64,000 bases of DNA, taken from NCBI GenBank assembly GCA_964291305.2, contig OZ219783.1, positions 806,001 to 870,000 on the forward strand, in the 5' to 3' direction. The DNA comes from VXNF01 sp964291305. GTDB taxonomy: Bacteria > Actinomycetota > Acidimicrobiia > Acidimicrobiales > CATQHL01. This document shows, piece after piece, positions 26,307-35,030 of this stretch. Under the pieces are notes generated by a model, which was given only the letters and a program-made list of their open reading frames with translations, was not told the origin of the DNA and did not search any database. The translations under genes were made by a program, and so were the position numbers. Position 1 is the stretch's first letter; the number at the start of each line of letters is the position of its first letter.

Positions 26307-27134
26307 TTAGCGCTGGCCAGCAAGCTTGCGGTTCTTCAGCTTGGCCCTTACGTAGTCTCGGTTTGTCCAGGCAATGAAGTCGATGGAGATCTCCTTCGGG
26401 CAGGCCTCTTCGCACTCGCCGTGGTTGGTGCAACTGCCAAAGAACTGTTCCATGGTCTCAACCATCGCCTCGGTTCGGGCCCAGCGTTCGGGCTGACCCT
26501 GCGGAAGTAGGTTCAAGTGCTGCACTTTTGCCGAGGTGAAGAGTTGGGCGGCACTGTTAGGGCAGGCAGCAACGCAGGCGCCGCAGCCGATGCAGGCAGC
26601 TGCGTCGAAGGCGCACTCGGCGGCTTCCTTAGGAACCGGTACCAGGTTGGCGTCGGGGGCTGCGCCGGTGTTTACCGAGATAAATCCGCCGGCTGCGATG
26701 ATCCTGTCTAGCGAGGCGCGGTCGACCGCCAGGTCTTTGATGATCTCAAAGGCGCCCGCGCGCCACGGTTCTACAGTGATGAGGTCCCCGTCGCAGAACT
26801 GCCGCATGTGCAGTTGGCATGTGGCCGTGCCCTTCTGTGGCCCATGGGCGCGGCCGTTGATCATCAGACCGCAAGTACCGCAGATTCCCTCCCGGCAGTC
26901 TGACTCGAAGACAATCGGTTCCTGCCCTTCGAGCGTGAGGCGCTCGTTCAGCACGTCTAGCATCTCTAGGAAAGAGGCATCAGAGCTGATGTCGCTGACC
27001 TCGTAAGTCTCGAAGCCACCGGGTTCGGCCGGTCCGTTCTGACGCCAGATGCGTAGGCGCAGGTTCAGCTTGCCTTCCGCTGCGGAGGCTGCGTCCTCTG
27101 GCGGGGCAGCGCCGGCGATCTGGGGCTGGCTCAT
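26307..27134 (-). CDS. sdhB: Succinate dehydrogenase iron-sulfur subunit
   Basis: 275 residues from the ATG at 27134, which overlaps the sdhA stop by four bases. N-terminal 2Fe-2S ferredoxin domain (DCREGICGTCGLMINGRAHG, then CQLH) and C-terminal CIGCGACVAACPNS and CTNHGECEEACP motifs for the 4Fe-4S and 3Fe-4S clusters. The first about 25 residues are an unconserved extension. Transfers electrons from SdhA flavin to the quinone site. Belongs to the sdhC-sdhA-sdhB order with a single membrane subunit. Confidence 0.95.
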   Translation of the reverse strand: MSQPQIAGAAPPEDAASAAEGKLNLRLRIWRQNGPAEPGGFETYEVSDISSDASFLEMLDVLNERLTLEGQEPIVFESDCREGICGTCGLMINGRAHGPQKGTATCQLHMRQFCDGDLITVEPWRAGAFEIIKDLAVDRASLDRIIAAGGFISVNTGAAPDANLVPVPKEAAECAFDAAACIGCGACVAACPNSAAQLFTSAKVQHLNLLPQGQPERWARTEAMVETMEQFFGSCTNHGECEEACPKEISIDFIAWTNRDYVRAKLKNRKLAGQR

Positions 27135-29053
27135 TTGTAAGACCTCGTTGCTGGTGTCACCGCGTTGAACTCCAGTTCCTCGCGGTGGCAAACCGGCTCG
27201 GAGTCGGGCCCACCCCAGGCCCATGCTGCCACGTGCGAGAAGTTCTCGTCGTCCCGAAGGGCCTCGCCTTCGGCGTCCTGATACTCCTCGCGGAAGTGCC
27301 CGCCGCAGGATTCCTCACGCTCCAGGGCGTCGCGCGCCATAAGTTCGGCGAGTTCGAAGAAGTCGCTCACCCGCCCGGCTTTCTCTAGCGACTGGTTCAG
27401 CGTGGCGGCCGAGCCGGGCACGCAAACGTCGGAATGGAACTCCTGGCGCAGGGCTGGGATTTCTGCCAGGGCCTTTTGCAGTCCCTCGGCGGTCCGCGAC
27501 ATGCCGCAGTAGTCCCACACAATCCGGCCCAGCTCGCGGTGGAACCAGTCCACTGTGCGTGATCCCCGAGACGCGGTCCAGCGGGCGGTGCGATCCTGCA
27601 CTTCCGAGACTGCTGCGGCGAATGCGGCGTGATCAGTGCCGAGTTTGGTCGCCCCGAGGCGGCCTGCCAGATAGTCACCGACGGTGTACGGCAAGATGAA
27701 GTAGCCGTCGGCTAGCCCTTGCATGAGTGCCGAGGCACCGAGACGGTTGGCACCGTGGTCTGAGAAGTTGGCCTCACCGGCCACGAAAAGGCCCGGCAGG
27801 TTGCTCATGAGGTTGTAGTCCACCCATAGGCCACCCATGGTGTAGTGAACCGCCGGGTAGATCCGCATGGGTCCCCGGCAGGGATCCTCGCCGGTGATGC
27901 GCTCGTACATGTCGAAGAGGTTGCCGTACTTGGCTCGCACTGTCGCCGCCCCGTCGCGTTCCAGCACGTCAGAGAAGTCCAAGTAGACCCCGTTGCGCAG
28001 AGGGCCGACGCCACGCCCGGCGTCCACCACTGCCTTGGCGTTGCGAGATGCCACATCCCGGGGCACCAGGTTGCCGAAGGCGGCGTACTTCTCTTCCAAG
28101 TAGTAGTCGCGCTCCGCTTCGGGGATGTCCGCTGGTGCTCGGGTGTCGCCGAGGGTCCGTGGCACCCAGATTCGGCCGTCGTTGCGCAGTGACTCCGACA
28201 TCAGGGTGAGCTTCGATTGGAAGTCGTCGCCGGCGGGAATGCAGGTGGGGTGAATCTGAGTGAAGCACGGATTGGCGAACAAGGCGCCGCGCCGATGAGC
28301 CCGCCAGGCCGCGGTGACGTTGCACATCTTGGCGTTGGTGGACAGGTAGTAAACGTTGCCGTAGCCGCCGGTAGCCAAAATCACGGCGTCGGCGGCGTGG
28401 GTGCTTAGCTCACCGGTCAGCAGGTTCCGCACCACTATCCCTACCGCTCGGCCCTCAGCGACCACTAGGTCCAACATCTCGGCGCGGCTGTGCAACTCGA
28501 CGGTGCCCGCTGCTACCTGCCGCATCAACCCCGAGTAGGCGCCGAGTAGGAGTTGCTGGCCAGTCTGGCCGCGGGCGTAGAAAGTGCGCGCCACCTGCGC
28601 ACCCCCGAAAGTGCGGTTGTCGAGCAGGCCGCCGTACTCCCGGGCGAAGGGCACGCCGGCTGCTACGCACTGATCGATAATCGCCATTGAAGTCTCGGCG
28701 AGCCGGTAAACGTTGGCTTCCCGGCTGCGGTAGTCGCCGCCCTTGATGGTGTCGTAAAAGAGCCGGAAGACGCTGTCACCGTCGTTTTTGTAGTTCTTGG
28801 CGGCGTTGATACCGCCCTGCGCGGCGATGGAATGCGCCCGACGCGGCGAGTCGTTGTAGGTGAAAGCCTTGACTCGATAGCCCAACTCGCCGAAAGAGGC
28901 TGCGGCCGAGGCGCCAGCCAGACCTGTCCCCACCACGATGATGGTGAAGCGACGCTTGTTGGTGGGGCTTACCAAGCGCAGCGAGAACTTGTGATCACTC
29001 CAGGCGTCCTCGAGGGGGGCCTGCGGCAGCCGGGCGTCCAGTTTGCCAATCAT
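27131..29053 (-). CDS. sdhA: Succinate dehydrogenase flavoprotein subunit
   Basis: 640 residues, as for the group with one diheme membrane subunit. FAD-binding IIVVGTGLAGASAAAS near residue 40, the covalent-FAD histidine in RRAHSIAAQGGINAA, HPT in FTQIHPTCIP, and the late catalytic region MGGLWVDYNLMSNLPGLFVAGE are all visible. Oxidises succinate to fumarate on the cytoplasmic side. Start overlaps sdhC by four bases (ATGA), stop overlaps sdhB. Confidence 0.96.
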   Translation of the reverse strand: MIGKLDARLPQAPLEDAWSDHKFSLRLVSPTNKRRFTIIVVGTGLAGASAAASFGELGYRVKAFTYNDSPRRAHSIAAQGGINAAKNYKNDGDSVFRLFYDTIKGGDYRSREANVYRLAETSMAIIDQCVAAGVPFAREYGGLLDNRTFGGAQVARTFYARGQTGQQLLLGAYSGLMRQVAAGTVELHSRAEMLDLVVAEGRAVGIVVRNLLTGELSTHAADAVILATGGYGNVYYLSTNAKMCNVTAAWRAHRRGALFANPCFTQIHPTCIPAGDDFQSKLTLMSESLRNDGRIWVPRTLGDTRAPADIPEAERDYYLEEKYAAFGNLVPRDVASRNAKAVVDAGRGVGPLRNGVYLDFSDVLERDGAATVRAKYGNLFDMYERITGEDPCRGPMRIYPAVHYTMGGLWVDYNLMSNLPGLFVAGEANFSDHGANRLGASALMQGLADGYFILPYTVGDYLAGRLGATKLGTDHAAFAAAVSEVQDRTARWTASRGSRTVDWFHRELGRIVWDYCGMSRTAEGLQKALAEIPALRQEFHSDVCVPGSAATLNQSLEKAGRVSDFFELAELMARDALEREESCGGHFREEYQDAEGEALRDDENFSHVAAWAWGGPDSEPVCHREELEFNAVTPATRSYK

Positions 29054-30012
29054 GATGTACCTACCGCGATGTCAGGTGCTGCGCCGCCGCCCGTTTGCTG
29101 GAGTTGCTCAAGGCGTTCTCGCACTACTGAGCGGCCCTCGTCGTCGATTACGCCCGCCTGCACCAGGATCGGGAAGCTGAGGTTGCCGACCAAAATGGCA
29201 GCAGCAAAAGCCTGCGCCAGCCTGCGCCGCAGCGGGTTCCAGCGCGGGCTGTTGATCCCGAGACTCTGAAACATGCTCCAGGCGCCGTGGTAGATATGCA
29301 CCGCCAGAGCCACGTTGGCGACTATGTACCAGATGGCGACTGGCAGGTTGGAGAGGCTTGCTACAACGTTGTGGTAAGGGTCGCCGCGGATGTAGTCGGG
29401 ATTGAAGTGTCCCCAGGTCAAGTCGGCTAGGTGGTACACCACGAAGAGACCGACGAGCGGGCCTGTCCAGCGCATCGTGCGCGAGGCGAAATTGGCTGCG
29501 ATGTAATCGCGGCCGCCTGAGTAGCGGCGGTCGGCGGATCGGCTCATCTGAGTAAGGCTGAAGGCCGAATGGATGTGCAACGCGAAGGCGGCGATCAGGC
29601 CGATGCGCAGCGCCCATAGCACCCAGGTACGTGGGATTACCTCAGTGCCCAGATCGCGCAGGGTCTCGGCGTACTCGTGTGTTTCCCAGGCGCCTTCGTA
29701 GAGGTGCAGATTGCCGAGCATGTGCACCACCACGAAACCCAGCAGGGCGAGCCCCGTGAGTGCCATTACCCACTTCTTGCCAACCGCCGACTGGTAGAGG
29801 TTCAGGGGCCAAGGCAGTGCCCGAGGGCGGCGTCGGGCGGCTGGGGACTTCTTGGCGGGTGGCGCTGTGACGATGGAGTTCAGCGTGCTGCTCCTCGATG
29901 CGGCCGCTAGTAGGCCCGAAATGTCGGGACTCAAATGGCACTGTGCGAATAGTAACGATACCGGCGCGATCCGCCCTCGCCGGGGACCGCAGAGAAATCT
30001 CTGCTGGCGCAT
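29050..30012 (-). CDS. sdhC: Succinate dehydrogenase cytochrome b subunit
   Basis: Homology begins near LYQSAVGKKWVMALTG (about residue 73) and covers five membrane helices with candidate haem ligands: HMLGNLHLYEG, LHIHSAF, HLADLTWGH and HIYHGAWSMFQSLG. The start is uncertain. An ATG at 30012 gives 320 residues but passes through promoter-like sequence; a TTG at 29934 or a CTG at 29883 preceded by GAGGAG are alternatives. Anchors SdhAB and reduces quinone. Confidence 0.85.
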   Translation of the reverse strand: MRQQRFLCGPRRGRIAPVSLLFAQCHLSPDISGLLAAASRSSTLNSIVTAPPAKKSPAARRRPRALPWPLNLYQSAVGKKWVMALTGLALLGFVVVHMLGNLHLYEGAWETHEYAETLRDLGTEVIPRTWVLWALRIGLIAAFALHIHSAFSLTQMSRSADRRYSGGRDYIAANFASRTMRWTGPLVGLFVVYHLADLTWGHFNPDYIRGDPYHNVVASLSNLPVAIWYIVANVALAVHIYHGAWSMFQSLGINSPRWNPLRRRLAQAFAAAILVGNLSFPILVQAGVIDDEGRSVVRERLEQLQQTGGGAAPDIAVGTS

Positions 30013-30063
30013 TTGATTTTGGTTCTGACTCAGGGCATACTCACCACTACATGCTTGTAATTA

Positions 30064-30098
30064 CACAGGTGTGAATAGACCTGTGGAAAACACAGGTG
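30064..30098 (+). promoter_or_regulatory. CACAGGTG repeats upstream of the first whiB gene
   Basis: An inverted repeat CACAGGT (30064-30070) / ACCTGTG (30079-30085), 8-base spacer, followed by another direct CACAGGTG at 30091-30098. Three related half-sites with about 13-base spacing lie 80-115 bases before the whiB start. Candidate binding site for a regulator. Confidence 0.45.
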
Positions 30099-30179
30099 CC
30101 GCAGGCGCTTCGGGAGTAGCAGTCCGCAACTGCTGAGACAACCCGGGTTAGAGGCGCCATTACCTGAGAGGAAGGCCGG

Positions 30180-30455
30180 ATGTTGCAGGAGATGCGAGTA
30201 CAGGATCCCTGGAAGCAGTTCGCCAACTGCCTTGGCGTGGATCCAGATCTCTTCTTCCCCGAACGCGGGGCGTCCACCAAGGAGGCCAAGCGCGTCTGCA
30301 GTGCCTGCGTTGTCCGGTTGGAGTGCCTTGAGTACGCCCTCGACAACGGTGAGAAGTTTGGTATCTGGGGAGGCATGAGCGAGCGGGAGCGCCGACGCGT
30401 ACGCCGAGAGCGCGCCGAGCAGCGGCGGCAGGCCAGCGAGACTGCCACGGCCTAA
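30180..30455 (+). CDS. WhiB-family iron-sulfur transcriptional regulator
   Basis: 91 residues with the four cluster cysteines C17, C40, C43 and C49 (DCL-like NCLG, then VCSACVVRLEC), the GIWGGMSERERR turn, and a basic tail for DNA or sigma-factor contact. WhiB proteins are found in Actinobacteria and bind a redox- or NO-sensitive 4Fe-4S cluster. Standalone gene with its own promoter region. Which WhiB subclass this is cannot be decided by eye. Confidence 0.94.
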   Translation: MLQEMRVQDPWKQFANCLGVDPDLFFPERGASTKEAKRVCSACVVRLECLEYALDNGEKFGIWGGMSERERRRVRRERAEQRRQASETATA

Positions 30456-30509
30456 GTGGTTCAATAGCTAACCGCTTCAGCTATCTGATGGTCACTGGCG
30501 CTGGAGATC

Positions 30510-30713
30510 GTGTATCCTGAGCTTGTGGCAGTAATCGGAACGCCCGAGCTAATCATCGTTCTGGTGATCGTTCTGGTGATCTTCGGCGGTGCCAAGCTAC
30601 CGAAGTTGGCCCGATCTCTAGGGCAGGCGCAAAAAGAGTTCCGCAAGAACTCCGGCGAACTCGAAGAGTCGGCCTCCGGCGGATCCGCCGAGACCCAGCC
30701 CAGCGACACCTAG
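30510..30713 (+). CDS. tatA: Sec-independent protein translocase component TatA/TatE
   Basis: 67 residues: a short periplasmic start, one membrane helix (about residues 11-25, ELIIVLVIVLVIFGG), the FGGAKLPKLARSLG amphipathic helix and a charged, disordered tail. All are hallmarks of TatA. GTG start at 30510, with a GTG at 30525 as an alternative. Forms the export pore for folded proteins such as Mo- and Fe-S-containing enzymes. Located 54 bp after whiB. Confidence 0.92.
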   Translation: MYPELVAVIGTPELIIVLVIVLVIFGGAKLPKLARSLGQAQKEFRKNSGELEESASGGSAETQPSDT

Positions 30714-30803
30714 AACCTTCACCCGCGACGCTGTAGGCCAACTGGCCGGCGGCTCGGATAGCCGTGCCTGCGAGGCCTATTTTGCTTCGTGCTAGCTGAT
30801 GGT

Positions 30804-31820
30804 TTACAGGCCGAGATCTAGGTCGAGTTTTCGGGTTTGGCCGGTGCGGACATCCTGGTTGGCGAGCTTTGATGCGAGTTTTTGCCATGTGGTTGTGATG
30901 GTGTTTAGCGTCTCGTTGTCCGGGGTGCTGGCTGCGGCTAGGTCCGAGTAAAGAATGCCCGCGAGTTCGATGGCTGCGACGACGTAGCTGTCGGCGAGCC
31001 CGTCTGCCGTGTCCCGGAGTGCTTCTACGTCGTCGGGGTAGGTGCTGTAGACGCGCCACGAAGACATCGTTACCAGGTTGATGTTCAACTCACCTAGTCG
31101 GTCTGCGATCTCTGAGCGTAAACCGGGTGGCAGCAGTTCAAGACAGGCTGATATGTCGTGGCCGGAGCGTCGGCGCTCGACGGCTGTGGGTTTAGGGTCA
31201 CTGTGCCAGACAGCCAAGTTCTTGATTGACTTTTCGACAATCATGGCCGCCTTAGAGCAGACATTAACCATACGCCCGCGTCGAACACCCTCCTGAAGTT
31301 CGGGAGGGTAATCCGGGTCCGATTCCAGATCGTCTGCGACGGTAAAGGCTTTCATGCCGAGAAGTTCGCCAAGAATTTCGCCCTCGAACGTTTTGAGGGC
31401 CTCCTCCAGGTCGCTTATGGGGCGCACCATAGCCTTGTCCCAGCGCACCTCGCCGCGACACACAGACTCGCCCACCGGAACCAGCCCCAAAGCGTTGATC
31501 CGATGCTCGAACGAACTTGGCACTCGTTCGATGCGTGTTTTCCACTCTGGGCGATCCGTGACAAACACTTGCACGGGCCAGCGCCGAGCTATCGCCTTTG
31601 ATGCTGCTTTCTCCAGCCGGCGAGCCAACTCGTACCGCTCGCTGTAGTCAATGTCGGCGAACAACGCTACTAGGTCAATGTCGCTATGCGCGGTGGCCTT
31701 GTCGTGTGCCACCGACCCGTAGAGGAACACCTCCTCGGCACCCTCGACTAACAGCGCATCCGCCGCCCGGCGAGCATCGTCCACCGAAGGGGCAGACTCT
31801 TCGACGAGCGTCACGCTCAT
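30804..31820 (-). CDS. Nucleotidyltransferase (MNT)-like protein with a HEPN-like C-terminal domain
   Basis: 338 residues. N-terminal nucleotidyltransferase signature LYGSVAHDKATAHSDIDL, with GS at 35-36 and the metal aspartates D47 and D49. A helical C-terminal half contains ERRRSGHD (R216-x4-H221), which matches the Rx4-6H motif of HEPN ribonucleases. In many bacteria MNT and HEPN are separate antitoxin and toxin; here both seem to sit in one polypeptide. Alternatively the second half is only the substrate-binding helical domain found in aminoglycoside-type nucleotidyltransferases. Function unknown. Confidence 0.7.
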   Translation of the reverse strand: MSVTLVEESAPSVDDARRAADALLVEGAEEVFLYGSVAHDKATAHSDIDLVALFADIDYSERYELARRLEKAASKAIARRWPVQVFVTDRPEWKTRIERVPSSFEHRINALGLVPVGESVCRGEVRWDKAMVRPISDLEEALKTFEGEILGELLGMKAFTVADDLESDPDYPPELQEGVRRGRMVNVCSKAAMIVEKSIKNLAVWHSDPKPTAVERRRSGHDISACLELLPPGLRSEIADRLGELNINLVTMSSWRVYSTYPDDVEALRDTADGLADSYVVAAIELAGILYSDLAAASTPDNETLNTITTTWQKLASKLANQDVRTGQTRKLDLDLGL

Positions 31821-31956
31821 AACGACACAATACCCCTATACCAACCGCGCCGTGATCCCCTTACGACAACCTGCCCAAAAACCTCGAAGCGTGTGTTCTA
31901 GTGGTCTAGAGTTGTCAGGGCAAATCAGTTGGGTCTCCTCCACCTCCGAGAGCGAC

Positions 31957-31972
31957 GGGGGGGGGGTAGGAG
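31957..31972 (+). promoter_or_regulatory. 10-G homopolymer and TAGGAG ribosome site in the leader of the FN3 gene
   Basis: Ten G (31957-31966) run into TAGGAG (31967-31972), nine bases before the ATG at 31982. The preceding TCTCCTCCACCTCCGAGAG matches the leader of the Calx-beta gene at 16143. A small palindrome TCTAG-TGGT-CTAGA sits at 31897-31910. Confidence 0.75.
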
Positions 31973-31981
31973 TAAAGACAT

Positions 31982-34219
31982 ATGCACGTGCGAAGGACTG
32001 GTTTTGAAGGTCCTCTTGGGTTGTCCGGTCGGCGTTTAGCCGTGGCGTTGGTTTTGGTGTTCGCGTTGGTGTCTGCGGTTGTCGTGTTTGCGGTTTCTGG
32101 AGTCGGTGAGACTCAGAGCGCTACAGTGCCTTCGAGGCCGTCTGGGTTGTCTGCGATGGTGGCGAGTAGTAGTGAGGTGGTCTTGTCGTGGTCGGACCCT
32201 GGTGATGATTCGATTACTGGGTATCAGTATCAGCTGAGCAAGAATCCTACTAGCTTGTCGAGTGCTGTTTGGGGTAGTTGGACGAGTGTTCCTAGTTCGG
32301 ATGCGGATACTGTTTCTTATAAGGTGACTGGTTTGGATAGTGGGACATATTATTTGTTCCGGGTGCGGGCTCAGAGCGTCGGCGGTAACAGTAGAGCGTC
32401 GAACGCGGTTTCGGCTACTACTACTGCGGCTACTACCACGACTGTGGTGCCGCCTGGGTTGTCTGTGGTGTGGGGTAGTAGTTCGGCGGTTTTGTCGTGG
32501 CCGGATCCTGGTGATGATTCGATTACTGGTTATCAGTATCAGATGAGTAAGGGTTTTTCTAGTTGGATGGATGCTAATTGGGGTAGTTGGATGAGTGTTC
32601 CTGGTTCGGATGCGGATACTGTTTCTTATAAGGTGACTGGTTTGGATAGTAGGACGTATTATTTGTTCCAGGTGCGGGCTCAGAGCGTCGGCGATAACAG
32701 TAGGTTTTTGGGCTTGGTTGGAGGTTATACTACTTTGGGGGTGCCTTCGATGCCGTCTGGGTTGTCTGTGGTGTGGGGTAGTAGTTCGGCGGTTTTGTCG
32801 TGGTCGGATCCTGGTGATGATTCGATTACTGGTTATCAGTATCAGATGAGTAAGGGTTTTTCTAGTTGGATGGATGCTAATTGGGGTAGTTGGATGAGTG
32901 TTCCTGGTTCGGATGCGGATACTGTTTCTTATAAGGTGACTGGTTTGGATAGTGGGACATATTATTTGTTCCGGGTGCGGGCTCAGAGCGTCGGCGGTAA
33001 CAGTAGGGAGTCGTTCGTGGATGGGGGTTATACTTCTTCGACTACTAGCCAGCCAGGTACTACTGCAACTACTTCTACTGTTTTGCCGCCGCGGGTGCAT
33101 TTGCCTGGCGAGGTGGGTTCCTCGGCTACTGATACGCGGGTGGTTGATTCGGTTGATTCTCGGTCTGTTATGGCTGTTGTGCGGGTGGTTGTTAGTCCGT
33201 CGGTTTCGGTTGGGGGGTCGTCTTTGTTTAGGGATCCGGATGGGGCGTATTTGGGTTCGGATCCGTCTGTGGGCGCGGTGTTAGCTACTTCTTTTAAGGT
33301 TTCAGCTTTTCCGGTGGATGGTTCTGCTGCGGATTGCCGTGTTGCTAGCACAAACACCCAGGTGGACGGGAACGGTACTTTCACTCGTAATGATGACATG
33401 GTTGTTGCGTATTTGAGTGTGGTCAAGGAGTCGGGGCCGTCGGGACGGGTTTGTAGCTATGACATCTTGACTGGTTTGCCTGTTGGGTTTGTTGCTGCTA
33501 GCGCGGGTTCGGCGGGGAGCCGTGTGGGTTCTTATGTGCTGTCCCCGGCTACGAAGCTGGTAGCCGATGGTTCTGATAGTGGCAGCGCTCCTGATGTTGT
33601 GACCACTTCGGCTGCTGATTGCGGGAAGTCGGTTGTCACTGGGTTGGGTGCTGATAGCCGGTTGGGTAGTTCTGACGATGTGAAAGCAACCGTGACGGGC
33701 CCGCTGTGCTTGACTCATAGCGTGAAAGTGGCTACGAGGGATGTGTATGTGACACAGAGCGTTACCGGTGATCCTGGCGGCGGGTCGGCTCGTTACTCGC
33801 TCACTGAGGGCCGGTCTTGTGGTACCAGCGGACATGCGGCATCGCCGTCGACGGTGACGTTGCATGAGGGGTATTTCAATATTACTGAGTCGGTGCTGGG
33901 TCCGATTGGCGCCGTAGACGCGGATGGTCGCTTCCGAGCCACCCGTCACGTGTTGAACTACCGGGCCGAGCCGTGTGTGGTCACTGTGGCGGTGTCAGAG
34001 CTGCCCGAGGGTTGCGCGGCAGTCGCAGCGACACAAAAACGCAACCTCGCCACCAGCGAGGACGCTGCGAACCGTGTCGTGATGCAGTTTGACATAACCT
34101 GCCCAAACACCACCACAGACATGGTCGAAGACACTGACATAGGCCCACCAGCCGACACCGCCACCGACGTGGTCGAAGACACTGACATAGGCCCACCAGC
34201 CGACACCCCCACCGGCTAA
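31982..34219 (+). CDS. Secreted protein with three fibronectin-type-III repeats
   Basis: 745 residues. Signal peptide: basic start, hydrophobic helix at about 18-40, cleavage near GETQSA. Three FN3-like modules follow, each built on LSV..SSS.VLSW.DPGDDSITGYQYQ and ending DSGTYYLFRVRAQSVGGNS. Modules 2 and 3 repeat with a 303-bp period (32461 and 32764) and differ at only a few bases. A Thr-rich spacer precedes a distinct, Cys-containing C-terminal region of about 300 residues with no family I recognise. The end has two copies of a 16-residue unit VEDTDIGPPADT (48-bp repeat at 34122 and 34170). T-rich third codon positions. Surface role inferred. Confidence 0.82.
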   Translation: MHVRRTGFEGPLGLSGRRLAVALVLVFALVSAVVVFAVSGVGETQSATVPSRPSGLSAMVASSSEVVLSWSDPGDDSITGYQYQLSKNPTSLSSAVWGSWTSVPSSDADTVSYKVTGLDSGTYYLFRVRAQSVGGNSRASNAVSATTTAATTTTVVPPGLSVVWGSSSAVLSWPDPGDDSITGYQYQMSKGFSSWMDANWGSWMSVPGSDADTVSYKVTGLDSRTYYLFQVRAQSVGDNSRFLGLVGGYTTLGVPSMPSGLSVVWGSSSAVLSWSDPGDDSITGYQYQMSKGFSSWMDANWGSWMSVPGSDADTVSYKVTGLDSGTYYLFRVRAQSVGGNSRESFVDGGYTSSTTSQPGTTATTSTVLPPRVHLPGEVGSSATDTRVVDSVDSRSVMAVVRVVVSPSVSVGGSSLFRDPDGAYLGSDPSVGAVLATSFKVSAFPVDGSAADCRVASTNTQVDGNGTFTRNDDMVVAYLSVVKESGPSGRVCSYDILTGLPVGFVAASAGSAGSRVGSYVLSPATKLVADGSDSGSAPDVVTTSAADCGKSVVTGLGADSRLGSSDDVKATVTGPLCLTHSVKVATRDVYVTQSVTGDPGGGSARYSLTEGRSCGTSGHAASPSTVTLHEGYFNITESVLGPIGAVDADGRFRATRHVLNYRAEPCVVTVAVSELPEGCAAVAATQKRNLATSEDAANRVVMQFDITCPNTTTDMVEDTDIGPPADTATDVVEDTDIGPPADTPTG

Positions 34220-34249
34220 TGCACAGTAGTTGAAGATCCTGAGGCGCAG

Positions 34250-34549
34250 TTAGGCGACAGCTGCGGACCTCTCGCCTACGGTCTCCTGCAGCCTCTCCTG
34301 CTGCCGCTGACGTTGCAAACGCCGCCGCTGGCGTTCCGAGGCGCCACCCCATACTCCGTGGGCTATGTGATTGACGAGCGCGTAGTCAAGGCACTCGGCC
34401 ATCACCGGGCAGCTGGCGCAGATCTTCTGCGCGCGCAATACGCCCGCCCCATCAGAGGGGAAGAAGGCATCAGTAGATTCGCTAGAGCAGCGTGCTCGGG
34501 CCATCCAACCCGTGCTCGGCAACCTTGACGGCACGGTGCGTGTGTCCAT
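34250..34549 (-). CDS. WhiB-family iron-sulfur transcriptional regulator (second copy)
   Basis: 99 residues with cluster cysteines C21, C44, C47 and C53 (ARCSS, ICASCPVMAEC), the GVWGGASERQRRR turn, and a Gln/Arg-rich tail. Longer N-terminus than the copy at 30180 and divergent in sequence, so a separate paralogue. Convergent with the FN3 gene; nothing else in the local context hints at its target. Confidence 0.93.
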   Translation of the reverse strand: MDTRTVPSRLPSTGWMARARCSSESTDAFFPSDGAGVLRAQKICASCPVMAECLDYALVNHIAHGVWGGASERQRRRLQRQRQQERLQETVGERSAAVA

Positions 34550-34719
34550 TGGGTTTAGTAAGTGTCGGTGCGGCTAAAGACCACGTAAAAGACCATACTC
34601 CACTAGCCGCAGTTGCGCGGCGGTCGGTTGGAGCGATTAGATAGCCGCCTAACTAAGCGGTAGCCTGGCCTAACTGGGCTTCTCGATACGGATCGGTCGA
34701 GCAGCCGGAAGGAGTATCC

Positions 34720-35019
34720 ATGACAAGCTTCGCGCCCGAGTACGAGCAGGAGCTGCCACCGCCAATCGGCCACGTCAAGATCGTGTACGTCGGTCCGGTT
34801 GCGCCGCACTGGGAGTTCCGCTCCGACTTCGGTGACAGGCAGATCATTGAGGACTTCCGGATGCGTGCCCACGCCAGGTTGCTGCTGTTGCCCAGAGACG
34901 ACCCACAATTCCGTCGCAACAGGGAACGAATCAACCGGGACGCTGTCCGTCAGAATCTCCTAATCGAGTGGGATCTCGGCTACGCCGAGGACGAATTTGA
35001 CCCATACGCGGAAACCTAA
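34720..35019 (+). CDS. Conserved small acidic protein of unknown function
   Basis: 99 residues from the ATG at 34720, with AAGGAG upstream. Composition is charged, with no signal peptide or membrane helix. Notable stretches are IGHVKIVYVGPVAPHWE near the start and an acidic end YAEDEFDPYAET. I do not recognise the family. It ends 11 bp before ppk1 on the same strand, so it may be co-transcribed with polyphosphate kinase. Confidence 0.7.
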   Translation: MTSFAPEYEQELPPPIGHVKIVYVGPVAPHWEFRSDFGDRQIIEDFRMRAHARLLLLPRDDPQFRRNRERINRDAVRQNLLIEWDLGYAEDEFDPYAET

Positions 35020-35030
35020 AGAGACGCTCG

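Noticed and set aside
32036..33100. 354-codon open frame antisense to the FN3 gene
   Set aside because: Repetitive Arg/Thr/Ile composition mirrors the FN3 repeats; no start signal or homology. A shadow of the sense strand.
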